Below, piece after piece: positions 8,392-17,508 of a stretch of 64,000 bases of DNA (position 1 is its first letter; every line of letters starts with the position of its first letter). This DNA is from Candidatus Bathyarchaeia archaeon (GTDB taxonomy: Archaea > Thermoproteota > Bathyarchaeia > Bathyarchaeales > DTEX01), in assembly GCA_038868075.1 (NCBI GenBank), contig JAWBXB010000008.1:21573-85572 (forward strand), given 5' to 3'. Both the position numbers and the translations under genes were made by a program. The notes beneath the pieces were generated by a model. That model had not been told where the DNA came from, made no database searches, and saw only the letters and a program-made list of their open reading frames with translations.

Positions 8392-9559
8392 CCCTCACAA
8401 CCTTAACAGCTTCCTCAATTTTAGATTCATCAATAAATATATTTATCGTAGCCTTACTTGTCGTAACCTCAACAATATTAATTCCTTTGGAAGCTAGGGC
8501 ATTAGTCATCTTCGCAACCCATCCTGGAGAATCAACAAAGACTGGGTGAGATATCTCAAGGAGCCCGACGCCGCTTAGACAACTTAAAGCCCTAACAACG
8601 CTTAATTCATGGAGCTTAGCCGCTAAATCCCTCAAATTTGATGCCGACACAAAAATCGTAATGGAGCCCACACCAGTACTAACACCGAATAATCTACTCC
8701 CCGAGAGAGCGGCGAATACTTGGCTTAAGGTATCCGGCTCTACATCGCAGAGCAAACTTATGGCGGCTAAACCCTTCTCGCTCCTAATCTTAAAGGAGTT
8801 TGAGTTAAAGACTCCAACTATCTCTGTTCCCTGAGATCTTAAATCTCCTGATGAAAAGCTAACGATCCTCAATCTTTGTCCCAAAAGCTTATATTTTAGG
8901 GCTTCAGCCTTAATGATCTTAGCACCACCATGGGCTAGAGTGAACATATCATGTATATCCAGCCTATCAAGTATACGTGGATTTGGAACAATCTTAGGGT
9001 CAGCTGATAGGACACCCTCAGTCTCCTTAACGAGTATCACATCCTCAGCCCTTAAACAATTCGCCAATAATAGGGCTGTTGTATCACTCCCACCCCTCCC
9101 AAGCGTCGTGACATTACCATCCCTATCCCTACCCAAGAAGCCGCAGACAACAACTATTTTACCACTAGATAGAAGAGGTTCAATATACTTCTTAACGCGC
9201 TCACAAGTCTCCTCAAGAAGGGGTTTAGCATCCCTAAAGTTTGAATCAGTTATAATCGGCCAAAAATCATGGCTGGGCTCAAGATAAACAGCATCTGCGC
9301 CCAAAGCCCTAAGAGCAGAGCAGAATATTCGAGCGCTTGTCCGTTCACCCATAGAAACTATGTCAGCGTAATCTCGATCATTCACTATACCCGCCTGCGA
9401 CATAATGTTTATGAGGTTATCGGTTGTCCCACCCATAGCGGAAACTACCACAACAACCTCTTTAAACCCAGACTTTAAGACCATTTCAGCGGCTCTTCTA
9501 ATCTTCTCCCCAGTGGCTAAGTCTCCCCCACCAAACTTCACTACAACCCTACCATTCAC
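8375..9559 (-). CDS. lysC: Aspartate kinase with C-terminal ACT domains
   Basis: Phosphorylates aspartate, the first step toward lysine, threonine and methionine. It has 394 residues: an amino-acid-kinase domain (1 to about 240) with the conserved GRGGSDTTA loop, then two ACT domains that usually bind feedback inhibitors (FAALSGSRLFGVSTGVGSI and GLLEISHPVFVDSPG segments). The N-terminal nucleotide loop reads KFGGGDLA rather than the usual KFGGTSVA, an unusual substitution of Thr and Ser. It is preceded by dapB (21-base gap) and overlaps asd. Lysine feedback is likely from the operon context but cannot be read from sequence. Confidence 0.93.
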   Translation of the reverse strand: MNGRVVVKFGGGDLATGEKIRRAAEMVLKSGFKEVVVVVSAMGGTTDNLINIMSQAGIVNDRDYADIVSMGERTSARIFCSALRALGADAVYLEPSHDFWPIITDSNFRDAKPLLEETCERVKKYIEPLLSSGKIVVVCGFLGRDRDGNVTTLGRGGSDTTALLLANCLRAEDVILVKETEGVLSADPKIVPNPRILDRLDIHDMFTLAHGGAKIIKAEALKYKLLGQRLRIVSFSSGDLRSQGTEIVGVFNSNSFKIRSEKGLAAISLLCDVEPDTLSQVFAALSGSRLFGVSTGVGSITIFVSASNLRDLAAKLHELSVVRALSCLSGVGLLEISHPVFVDSPGWVAKMTNALASKGINIVEVTTSKATINIFIDESKIEEAVKVVRDALEA

Positions 9560-9580
9560 TATGAGCCCGCTCCACCTCCC

Positions 9581-10381
9581 CTAAACCAACCCTAACACAT
9601 CATCCATACTATAAATTCCAGGCTTATCCTGCTTATAAATCCATTCAACGGCATATAATGCTCCCTGAGCGAAGACGCTTCTAGAGAAGGACGTGTGCTC
9701 TATCCTTATCATCTCATATGGACCAGCAATAATAACTTCATGAACACCTGGAACACCGCCAGCCCTAACAGCCAAAATCTCAAGCTCACCCGGTTTCCTA
9801 GCGCTTAAACCCTCACGCCCATAGGATATGCTTGTGTAGCCCCTAGCCTCAGATATTATCTCACCCATCCTCTTCGCCGTTCCGCTGGGCGCATCCCTCT
9901 TACCGGAATGATGGATCTCAACTATGCTGAAATCGTATCCTGCTGGGAAAACTTTCATCATACGCAGCAACCTTAAAAGAATATTCACTCCTATAGCATA
10001 GTTTGGTGAGAAGACAGCTGGAACCCTACTTGAAACAGCCTCCCTAATAATCTTCATCTGCTCATCTGTAAATCCAGTCGTCCCCATAACTATCCTCTTA
10101 CCTAAATTAGCCACAACTGGCAGATTTGCAACCTCAGCCTCAGGCGTAGTGAAGGAGACATAGACATCTGCATTGCTGACGGCTTCCGGAATCCTTGATG
10201 GATCCATTATAATAACGTTTAGGTCGCAGATCCCAGCCTCCCTTAAGGTTCTACCTGTGTTAGGGTCATCCCTAGCTGCAATAGCCCCAACAATCCTAAA
10301 TCCCCTAGCAACAGCCTCCCTAATCAGCGTACTACCCATTCTACCAGTTGCGCCAGCAACACATAATCTAATATTGCTCAT
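9581..10381 (-). CDS. dapB: 4-hydroxy-tetrahydrodipicolinate reductase
   Basis: NAD(P)H-dependent reductase of the DAP lysine pathway. It has 266 residues, the family size. The N-terminus has the nucleotide motif VAGATGRMGSTLI (residues 8-20), followed by VMGTTGFTDEQ near 97-107, the SPNYAIGVN catalytic loop near 124-132 and the signature EIHHSGKRDAPSGTA (about 154-168). It overlaps dapA by 14 bases. Every expected motif is intact. Confidence 0.96.
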   Translation of the reverse strand: MSNIRLCVAGATGRMGSTLIREAVARGFRIVGAIAARDDPNTGRTLREAGICDLNVIIMDPSRIPEAVSNADVYVSFTTPEAEVANLPVVANLGKRIVMGTTGFTDEQMKIIREAVSSRVPAVFSPNYAIGVNILLRLLRMMKVFPAGYDFSIVEIHHSGKRDAPSGTAKRMGEIISEARGYTSISYGREGLSARKPGELEILAVRAGGVPGVHEVIIAGPYEMIRIEHTSFSRSVFAQGALYAVEWIYKQDKPGIYSMDDVLGLV

Positions 10382-11417
10382 ACACTAAATCCTCCAAGAG
10401 ACCTTCATCATACAAGCGCCTGCCCAAATCTACATCAAAGAAATCCTCTATAGGCTTAAAAATCCATGCATCCCTCTCATAAACAGTCCTCGCAACATTC
10501 AATATTACATTTAAGCCCTTCCTAGTCAACTTACCAAGCGGACGCCTACATGGACCGGAAGGCATACCTAGAACCCTCATGAGTGTCTTATATGGAAGCG
10601 GGTTCCTAGCTCTAAAAGTGACATTACCATATGGGGTTTCCTCCTCGGTCCTAACGGTCACAATTGAAAATAGGGGTTTAAGGGCTTCAGACAGCCTTCT
10701 AGCCTCCTCAACTCTACCCTCAAGTATAGCCCTAGTAAACTTCTGGGTTGCAGCAGGAGCCACGTTAGATGTAACAGAGATAACCCCACTCGCCCTTATA
10801 TCTGGGCTCATCATCATATCATAAGTCTTATCGTCATCGCCGGATAATATGTCAAAGTCCTCACCGCAGAGCTTCCTAGTCAACTTCATATTCTCAAGGT
10901 TTCCAGTTGCCTCCTTAACTGCCCTAACATTCTTAAACTTCGAGTGTAGGATCGCTAGGTCTTGGGGTAGCAGCTGCGTTCCAGTCCTACCTGGAATAAC
11001 ATATGGTATCACATAGACATCTGGAAACATTTGGGCAACTGGCTCAATGTACTCTCTCCTTATCTCAAGGGAGCTTGGACCATTATAGTATGGATCAACC
11101 AGTAGAACGCATCTTACACCAAAGTCGTATACTTCCCTAGTCATCTCAATAGTCTTCTCAGTGCAATTGCTCCCAGTCCCAGCTATAACCACACATCTAC
11201 CTCTAGCGGCATCATAAACTTCCCTGATAACCCTAACGCTCTCCTCATGTGTAAGCGTTGGACTCTCCCCAGTAGTCCCAACGGCAAGTAAACCGCTCAC
11301 GCCCTCCTCAACCTGAAAATCAACAAGTCTCCTTAAACCCTCAAAATCAACCTCAAAATTGCTCTTCATAGGGGTTATTAGAGCGGTATAGCATCCCTCA
11401 AACCTCTTAATCTCCAT
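10368..11417 (-). CDS. dapA: 4-hydroxy-tetrahydrodipicolinate synthase (long form)
   Basis: Condenses pyruvate with aspartate semialdehyde. It is a TIM-barrel aldolase with GTTGESPTLTH near residues 48-58, the DPYYNGPS segment near 107-114, the YVIPGRTG loop and the Schiff-base lysine in AVKEATGN near 170. It has 349 residues, about 50 longer than typical bacterial DapA; the extra sequence is an Arg/Leu-rich helical C-terminus. It is the first gene of the lysine operon: ATG at 11417 with GAGGG upstream and a TATA-like element at 11457-11464. Neighbouring dapB settles the role among DapA-family aldolases. Confidence 0.9.
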   Translation of the reverse strand: MEIKRFEGCYTALITPMKSNFEVDFEGLRRLVDFQVEEGVSGLLAVGTTGESPTLTHEESVRVIREVYDAARGRCVVIAGTGSNCTEKTIEMTREVYDFGVRCVLLVDPYYNGPSSLEIRREYIEPVAQMFPDVYVIPYVIPGRTGTQLLPQDLAILHSKFKNVRAVKEATGNLENMKLTRKLCGEDFDILSGDDDKTYDMMMSPDIRASGVISVTSNVAPAATQKFTRAILEGRVEEARRLSEALKPLFSIVTVRTEEETPYGNVTFRARNPLPYKTLMRVLGMPSGPCRRPLGKLTRKGLNVILNVARTVYERDAWIFKPIEDFFDVDLGRRLYDEGLLEDLVYEQY

Positions 11418-11456
11418 TACAATCCCTCTTAAAGATATTCTGTGATTATAGAATAA

Positions 11457-11464
11457 CTATTTAT
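11457..11464 (-). promoter_or_regulatory. TATA box of the dapA-lysA operon
   Basis: ATAAATAG on the minus strand, about 40 bases upstream of the dapA ATG. The upstream edge is covered by the first of three candidate regulator boxes, so a bound regulator could block TBP/TFB. Confidence 0.5.
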
Positions 11465-11529
11465 GTTTTTCGTTTTATTTTTACGTTTTTCGTAAAAAAA
11501 TGAAGTGGCAATCAATACGTTTTTCGTAA
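11461..11529. promoter_or_regulatory. Repeated TTACG-N5-CGTAA palindromic boxes between dapA and the Lrp gene
   Basis: A perfect inverted repeat, TTACGTTTTTCGTAA, lies at 11481-11495. A second copy differing only in its first base lies at 11515-11529, and a degenerate copy TTATGTTTTTCGTTT at 11461-11475. Box starts are 20 and 34 bases apart. The layout suits cooperative binding by an Lrp/AsnC-type dimer encoded by the adjacent gene. That this regulator binds is inference. Confidence 0.6.
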
Positions 11530-11561
11530 AAATTATTTCCCAGAACGAACATAAATTAATT

Positions 11562-11954
11562 GTGGATCAAATAGATCTCAAGATATTGAATATATTAAGG
11601 GAGAATGCCAGAGTCAAATATATTAAAATAGCGAGACATATTGGTTTAACTGAGGGCGCTGTGAGAAGAAGAATAAAACGACTGATTACGAATGGAATAA
11701 TAAAGAAGTTCACTATTGAGACAAGCATAGATGTTGAGGGGATAATTCTAATCGAGACTGAGACAGCTAGAACTAAGGAGGTTGTTCAGGATATAAGGAG
11801 GATTGCTGATAAAGTGTTTGAGATCTCGGGGGAATATGATGTTGCGGCATTCATTCGAACTCATACAATTGAGGAATTAAATTCTAAAGTAGATGAGATA
11901 AGGAAGATCCCATGGGTTCTGAATACAAAGACCCTAATAAAACTCAAGGATTGA
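11562..11954 (+). CDS. Lrp/AsnC family transcriptional regulator, probably of the lysine operon
   Basis: Winged-helix N-terminus (DQIDLKILNILRENARVKY, then the recognition helix TEGAVRRRIKRLITNGII) followed by a RAM ligand-binding domain. An upstream in-frame GTG at 11505 would add 19 residues, but that extension is encoded by one of the repeated operator boxes. The GTG at 11562 starts the protein exactly where Lrp proteins normally begin (about 130 residues). There is no clear ribosome binding site, so translation may be leaderless. It is divergent from dapA, which suggests control of the lysine genes, as LysM does for other lysine genes in Sulfolobus. Confidence 0.85.
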   Translation: MDQIDLKILNILRENARVKYIKIARHIGLTEGAVRRRIKRLITNGIIKKFTIETSIDVEGIILIETETARTKEVVQDIRRIADKVFEISGEYDVAAFIRTHTIEELNSKVDEIRKIPWVLNTKTLIKLKD

Positions 11955-11980
11955 TTAAAAACATTTAATTCCAGCGTATC

Positions 11981-12841
11981 TCAAATAGACTCGAGTGCGC
12001 GATACATCCTCTCATAAGCTCCAGCAAACCCCTCATCTTTAGAAAGTAATCCTTGAGCAAGCCTAAAAAACTCTATGAAACCATCAAAATTCTTGCTCTC
12101 AATAATGCTCCTCAATTTTTCAGCTCTAGACATAAACTTATCCAAGTATTTAACTGTGCACTCATTATCCATTTGTATTGATGCATAAAGTGATGGATTT
12201 TCGCTCATAACAGCCTCACTTAGAGTCAGCTGCAAAGTAAATGTTGTTCCACCTAGACTTCTAAGCAGACGTATATCCTCCTCACCGACAACTGACGCAA
12301 AAACAATATTTATGAAGTGTGTTAAGGCTAGTGTTAAAGCCATAACCTCATCATGGGTCTCACAATCCACAACTATCACTTCAGCTTCAGGGAAAATTCT
12401 TTTCGTTAAATCCTCCTCAACTACACGGTCAATTACCGGTATAAGCGCAATCTTTCCACCAACCATATCCCGAGCGCCGGAGCCAAAAAGTGGATGAATT
12501 GACAAACTTTTTACTCCACGCTCAGCAATTCTCTTTAAAGCTGGAAGAACCCTAGATTTAAGAGATGATACTTCAGCAACGATTGCATGCTCCTTCAGAT
12601 AGGGCATTATCTCAAGCAGGATTGTTGGCGTTACATCGATTGGCGCTGATACAAGTGTTAAATCAGCAATACTCGCAGCCTCAACATTACTCTTAACCAT
12701 CCTTACACCTAAAGATTTTGCGATAAGCTCGGCTCTATCCACATTCAAATCCGATATTAAAACTTCACAACCATGCTTAAGAAAATATCTTGCAAACCAT
12801 GAGCCCATCCTTCCAGCTCCACCAATTATAGCAACAATCAA
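11981..12841 (-). CDS. tyrA: Prephenate dehydrogenase
   Basis: Oxidative decarboxylation of prephenate in tyrosine biosynthesis. The Rossmann motif IIGGAGRMGSWFARYF stands at the N-terminus and the SIHPLFGSGARDMVGGK active-site region lies near residue 115. I place the start at TTG 12841, preceded by GGGGG, giving 286 residues beginning just before the nucleotide motif. A longer frame reaching 12919 would overlap the upstream chorismate mutase gene by 59 bases and adds 26 non-conserved residues. It follows the chorismate mutase gene by 19 bases, so the two enzymes that are fused in many bacteria are adjacent genes here. Confidence 0.88.
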   Translation of the reverse strand: MIVAIIGGAGRMGSWFARYFLKHGCEVLISDLNVDRAELIAKSLGVRMVKSNVEAASIADLTLVSAPIDVTPTILLEIMPYLKEHAIVAEVSSLKSRVLPALKRIAERGVKSLSIHPLFGSGARDMVGGKIALIPVIDRVVEEDLTKRIFPEAEVIVVDCETHDEVMALTLALTHFINIVFASVVGEEDIRLLRSLGGTTFTLQLTLSEAVMSENPSLYASIQMDNECTVKYLDKFMSRAEKLRSIIESKNFDGFIEFFRLAQGLLSKDEGFAGAYERMYRALESI

Positions 12842-12860
12842 TCTGGTAAAACCCCCAGAA

Positions 12861-13163
12861 TCACATTTTATAGAACCTAGACTTAATAATATCCCGCTGA
12901 ACACGCTTAGATTCCTCAAGCAGCAGATCCAGAAGCTTTAATGCAAAATTTATGTCCACACCGCATTTTTGACTTAAATCCACAACTTTAACTCTCAATT
13001 CATTTTCAACAAGTGGATCTTCAATCGGCAGATTATTTTGAGCTTTTATCTCACCTATCCTCTTAGCTAAAGAGACCCTTTCACCCGATAAGCGGATTAT
13101 CTCGAGTGTCAGTCTAGTCACCTCATCCCTAAGAGCCTTGAGATCCTCTAATCCAGCATCCAA
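12861..13163 (-). CDS. aroQ: Chorismate mutase (AroQ class)
   Basis: Converts chorismate to prephenate. It is an all-helical AroQ protein of about 100 residues. The LKALRDEVTRLTLEIIRLSG segment is followed by the typical AKRIGEIKAQNNLPIEDP motif, with the conserved Arg, Lys and Glu/Asp residues of AroQ. The start is TTG 13163, chosen because GGAGG lies seven bases upstream; the longer frame to 13286 is low-complexity and would run into the promoter of the divergent carbamoyltransferase. It is co-transcribed with tyrA. Confidence 0.88.
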   Translation of the reverse strand: MDAGLEDLKALRDEVTRLTLEIIRLSGERVSLAKRIGEIKAQNNLPIEDPLVENELRVKVVDLSQKCGVDINFALKLLDLLLEESKRVQRDIIKSRFYKM

Positions 13164-13280
13164 GAATTTCCCTCCAAGAAGAGTATACGCTGGTTCAATG
13201 TAAAAATCTTGCCATAAATTATGGTAACACTTAATAATTATGGCAAACTCTAATAATTTGATTTGGAGGATGCTAATGGA

Positions 13281-14195
13281 ATGCACCTACTAAATTTTAA
13301 GGGTCTATCTGGACAGCAGATCATGGAGATAGTTGATAAGGGTATAGAGATAAAGCATGATCCAGAAAAATATAGCGACTCTCTACATGGAAAAACCCTA
13401 GCAATGATATTCCAGAAGACCTCAACTAGGACCAGAGTCTCTTTCGAAGTTGCCATGACGCAGATGGGTGGGCATGCAATATACATGGATTGGAGGGCAA
13501 CAAACTTCACAATAGCAGATATACATGATGAAACCCAATACCTCTCACGAAACGTTGACTGCATATTAGCACGGCTACTAAAAAACTCTGATCTGCAAGT
13601 TATGGCTAGAGCCTCACGAGTTCCGGTTATAAATGGCTGTGATGAAAAATACCATCCAACCCAGATAATAGCCGATTTAATAACAATGAAGGAGAGGAAG
13701 GGCTCATTAAAGGGCGTAAAGCTGGTTTATGTTGGCATACACAATAATGTATGTAACTCTCTAATTGAGGCATGCACAAAAATCGGCATCGAGATAACTA
13801 CTGTTACACCAATATTTAATGAACCTTCCAGAGATGATGAACTCTTAGAGGAAGCCAGAAGAACAGGACTTTGGAAGACAACATTAAACCTCAAAGAGGC
13901 TATTAAAGACGCTGACTTCATTTATACTGATACTTGGGTTGATATGGAGTTCTTCTTAGACCCTAAGTATGCGGAGGAGATGGAGAGACGTATAAAACTG
14001 ATGATGCCTTATCAACTAAATAGGGAGAATATCGCTGGAAGCAATGCTTGGATAATGCATGATATGCCAATTCACCGCGGATACGAGATAAGCTCAGATA
14101 TGATTGAGGATCCAAGATCAATAATATATGAGCAAAGCGAGAACAGACTATATTCAGCTAAAGCCATACTGCTCAAGTTACTTGGAAAATACTAA
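13281..14195 (+). CDS. Ornithine-carbamoyltransferase-family enzyme with atypical amine-substrate motifs
   Basis: Two-domain carbamoyltransferase of about 304 residues. The carbamoyl-phosphate motif STRTRVSFEVA (about residues 47-57) and the YHPTQ motif (about 122-126) are intact. The ornithine-side signatures are not: the SMG loop reads DTWVDMEF, and the HCLP motif is replaced by HDMP in WIMHDMPIHRGYEIS. In OTCase the HCLP cysteine and the SMG loop contact ornithine, so the acceptor may differ. Automated annotation would call it argF. It stands alone, divergent from aroQ-tyrA and upstream of rps7. ATG 13281 follows GGAGG by 11 bases; an in-frame TTG at 13263 is possible. Confidence 0.8.
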   Translation: MHLLNFKGLSGQQIMEIVDKGIEIKHDPEKYSDSLHGKTLAMIFQKTSTRTRVSFEVAMTQMGGHAIYMDWRATNFTIADIHDETQYLSRNVDCILARLLKNSDLQVMARASRVPVINGCDEKYHPTQIIADLITMKERKGSLKGVKLVYVGIHNNVCNSLIEACTKIGIEITTVTPIFNEPSRDDELLEEARRTGLWKTTLNLKEAIKDADFIYTDTWVDMEFFLDPKYAEEMERRIKLMMPYQLNRENIAGSNAWIMHDMPIHRGYEISSDMIEDPRSIIYEQSENRLYSAKAILLKLLGKY

Positions 14196-14269
14196 TGTAA
14201 CCACCACAAATTTATTTTGATCCATAACCCTTAAATAATACAGTTTAATCCAAAATATGTCTGATTCAG

Positions 14270-14857
<588 letters not shown>

Positions 14858-14964
14858 CGCAAAATTTTATCCTAAAAATGTATACTTCTCCATCTCCCAG
14901 AATAGTTAAATACATTTCAAATAAATTATTTTAAAAATCAGCATTTAATCCGGGAAGAGAATCT

Positions 14965-16668
14965 ATGAGCCTACTCATAAAGAATGGGTTTGTCTATGAT
15001 CCCATAAACGGCGTTAATGGGGAAGTTATGGATATAGCCGTTGAGGGTGGACGAATAATTGAGAAGGTTAATGAATATGGGGCTCAGGTGATAGATGCAT
15101 CCGGAATGATCGTCATGCCAGGTGGAATTGATATTCATACCCATATAGCTGGTTCAGAGGTTAATGCGGGTAGACTTCTGAGACCAGAGGATCATATATA
15201 TGATTTTGAGCCTAAAACACCTATCACTAGATCGGGTGTCGGACACTCCATCCCCTCAACATTCACAACAGGCTACCGTTACACCCGTATGGGCTACACA
15301 TTCCTCTGTAACCCTTCCATGCCACCTCTAGAGGCTAGGCATACACATGAGGAGCTTGAGGATACCCCCATAGTTGATAAGGTGACTTTCCCGCTTCTAG
15401 GCGACTGGTGGTTTGTTCTAGAATATCTCAGGGATGGATTAGTCAAAGAATGCGCTGAACACGCCGCATGGATGATTATGGCGACAAAAGGTTACGCTAT
15501 CAAAATCGTTAATCCGGGTGGATTAGAGGCTTGGGGCTTCGGTAGAAACGTTAAGGATCTAGATGACCAGGTCCCATACTTTAACATAACCCCTAAAGAG
15601 ATTATCCGCGGGCTCTGCATAGTGAACAAGATTCTTAATCTGCCACATACAATACATGTTCACACAAATAGGCTTGGACAGCCAGGAAACTACCTTACGA
15701 CAATTAAAACAATGGAGTGCGTTGAGGATCTTGCAACATCCGATAAGCCCGTAATCCACATCACCCACTGCCAATTCAGCGCATTTAAGGGCGATAGCTG
15801 GGCTAACATGAGATCCGGGGCTGAGGATATAGCCAAATATGTTAATAGGCATTCACACGTCACACTTGACATGGGACAGATTGTTTTCACCGATACAACC
15901 ACAATGACTGCTGATGGACCATGGCAATACACGCTCTACGAGATCAGCGGGAATAAATGGGTTAACCATGATGTTGAGGTTGAGACGAGCTCCGGCATAG
16001 TTCCATTTAAATATAGGCGCAAGAGCTATGTTCATGCAATAATGTGGTCTATTGGACTTGAATTAGCCCTCCTAATAGAGGATCCATGGAAAATCTATTT
16101 GACAACAGATCACCCTAATGGAGGACCCTTCACCTCATATCCCAGAATCATATCTTGGCTTATGAGCGAAAAGGCTAGGGAGCGAGTCCTCAAAAGAATT
16201 AACAGGAAAGCCAAGGCTAAATCGCTACTTCCAAGCATAAATAGAGAGATGACTTTCTATGAGATAGCAATAATCACAAGAGCTGGGCAAGCAAAGGCGC
16301 TTGGCCTAAAGAGTAAGGGACACTTAGGTATAGGTGCCGATGCTGACATATCTATCTATAACATTGATCCAAGAAAAATTGATCCCTCACGGGATTATAA
16401 AGCTGTTCGAAGGGCATTTTCCAACGCCGCATACACAATTAAAAGTGGGGAGATAGTTGCCGTAAACGGGAGAATAGTTAAAGCTCCTGCTGGGAGAACA
16501 TATTGGATAAACTTTGAAGCATATTGTGGAGCAGATTGCCTATTGAGAGCAGCCGCCGAATTAAAGAGAAAGTTTAGAGATTACTGGACTATTGAGTTTG
16601 ACAACTACTTTATTCCGGAGAGATACCTCAAGATTTCAGCGCCAATATCTATTAAAGCGGGGGTGTAA
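14965..16668 (+). CDS. fwdA: Formylmethanofuran dehydrogenase subunit A
   Basis: Amidohydrolase-fold subunit that interconverts formate and formylmethanofuran in the archaeal CO2-reduction (methyl) branch. It has 567 residues, full family length. The metal-binding HTH motif is in GGIDIHTHIAGSEVNAGR (about residues 52-69), followed by the long FwdA-specific GVGHSIPSTFTTGYRYTRMG segment and a C-terminal GHLGIGADADISIYN strand typical of the fold. The ATG at 14965 follows GGGAAGAG. It is followed in the same reading frame by fwdC. Subunits B, D, F and G are not in the window. Confidence 0.95.
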   Translation: MSLLIKNGFVYDPINGVNGEVMDIAVEGGRIIEKVNEYGAQVIDASGMIVMPGGIDIHTHIAGSEVNAGRLLRPEDHIYDFEPKTPITRSGVGHSIPSTFTTGYRYTRMGYTFLCNPSMPPLEARHTHEELEDTPIVDKVTFPLLGDWWFVLEYLRDGLVKECAEHAAWMIMATKGYAIKIVNPGGLEAWGFGRNVKDLDDQVPYFNITPKEIIRGLCIVNKILNLPHTIHVHTNRLGQPGNYLTTIKTMECVEDLATSDKPVIHITHCQFSAFKGDSWANMRSGAEDIAKYVNRHSHVTLDMGQIVFTDTTTMTADGPWQYTLYEISGNKWVNHDVEVETSSGIVPFKYRRKSYVHAIMWSIGLELALLIEDPWKIYLTTDHPNGGPFTSYPRIISWLMSEKARERVLKRINRKAKAKSLLPSINREMTFYEIAIITRAGQAKALGLKSKGHLGIGADADISIYNIDPRKIDPSRDYKAVRRAFSNAAYTIKSGEIVAVNGRIVKAPAGRTYWINFEAYCGADCLLRAAAELKRKFRDYWTIEFDNYFIPERYLKISAPISIKAGV

Positions 16669-16674
16669 AAGATC

Positions 16675-17496
16675 ATAATACACATTACTCCAAAATATAA
16701 ATTTAGGCTCCCAATATATGCTGAATGCATATCCCCAGATATTCTCTCCGGGAAAAGCCTGGAGGAGATGTTGAAGCTGAAAGTTTGGGAGGGTAATAGA
16801 GCCCGTACATTAGACGATCTCTTCCATATTAAACTTGAGCGGGAGACGGAGGACGGTGATCTCACAATAAACCTAACCGGAGATTTCATTAAGGTTAGAA
16901 GGGTTGGGGCTAATATGAGTTACGGAAAGATAATCGTTAACGGGGATATCGGCATGCATCTGGGTGAGGGGATGAGGGGCGGCGAGATAATTGTTAATGG
17001 ATATGCTGATTCATGGCTCGGCGGCTCAATGAAGAATGGAAGAATAGAAGTTAAAGGTTCAACTGGGGACTATATTGGCGCACCATACCGTGGAAGTAAA
17101 AACGGAATGAGTGGAGGACTAATTATTATTCACGGCAATGCTGGCAGGGAAATTGGATGCTTAATGAGGGGTGGAACAATTAAAGTTTATGGTTCCGTCG
17201 GGCATTTGGCTGGCATAAACATGACCGATGGAACAATATTTATTCGAGAAGACTGCGCTGGTGAAGCCGGGGCTCAAATGCGTAATGGGAGAATAATTAT
17301 ATGCGGGTATACTCCATCCGTTTTACCAACATTCACAATAGATAGTATAAGACCAAGCGTTGATGTTAATGGTGAAAAGATAACTGGACCATTCTATAGG
17401 TTTATAGGTGATATAGCGGATAATGGTGAGGGAAAACTCTTCATATCAAAGCCCAAGAACCCGCACCTAGCATTTTATGAAAAATATCTTTCTTAG
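16675..17496 (+). CDS. fwdC: Formylmethanofuran dehydrogenase subunit C, non-canonical start proposed
   Basis: Structural subunit with a glutamate-synthase-alpha-like right-handed beta-helix. The GxxxG repeats run through most of the protein (for example GDIGMHLGEGMRGG, GSTGDYIGAPYRGSKNGMSG). The first canonical start, ATG 16768, would remove about 31 residues that look conserved in the family (FRLPIYAECISPD, SGKSLEEM). Those residues are encoded in frame immediately after the fwdA TAA, with no ATG/GTG/TTG between. A GGGGGTG ribosome binding site ends at 16665, so an ATC or ATA codon at 16672-16680 is the likely start; I use 16675. Confidence 0.85.
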   Translation: MIHITPKYKFRLPIYAECISPDILSGKSLEEMLKLKVWEGNRARTLDDLFHIKLERETEDGDLTINLTGDFIKVRRVGANMSYGKIIVNGDIGMHLGEGMRGGEIIVNGYADSWLGGSMKNGRIEVKGSTGDYIGAPYRGSKNGMSGGLIIIHGNAGREIGCLMRGGTIKVYGSVGHLAGINMTDGTIFIREDCAGEAGAQMRNGRIIICGYTPSVLPTFTIDSIRPSVDVNGEKITGPFYRFIGDIADNGEGKLFISKPKNPHLAFYEKYLS

Positions 17497-17508
17497 GGGA
17501 TTAGGATT

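Noticed and set aside
12842-12919. Longer N-terminus for prephenate dehydrogenase
   Set aside because: The extension overlaps chorismate mutase coding sequence and precedes a Rossmann motif that normally begins the protein; TTG 12841 has a ribosome binding site.
13164-13286. Longer N-terminus for chorismate mutase
   Set aside because: It would cover the divergent promoter region, and GGAGG sits at the right distance from TTG 13163.
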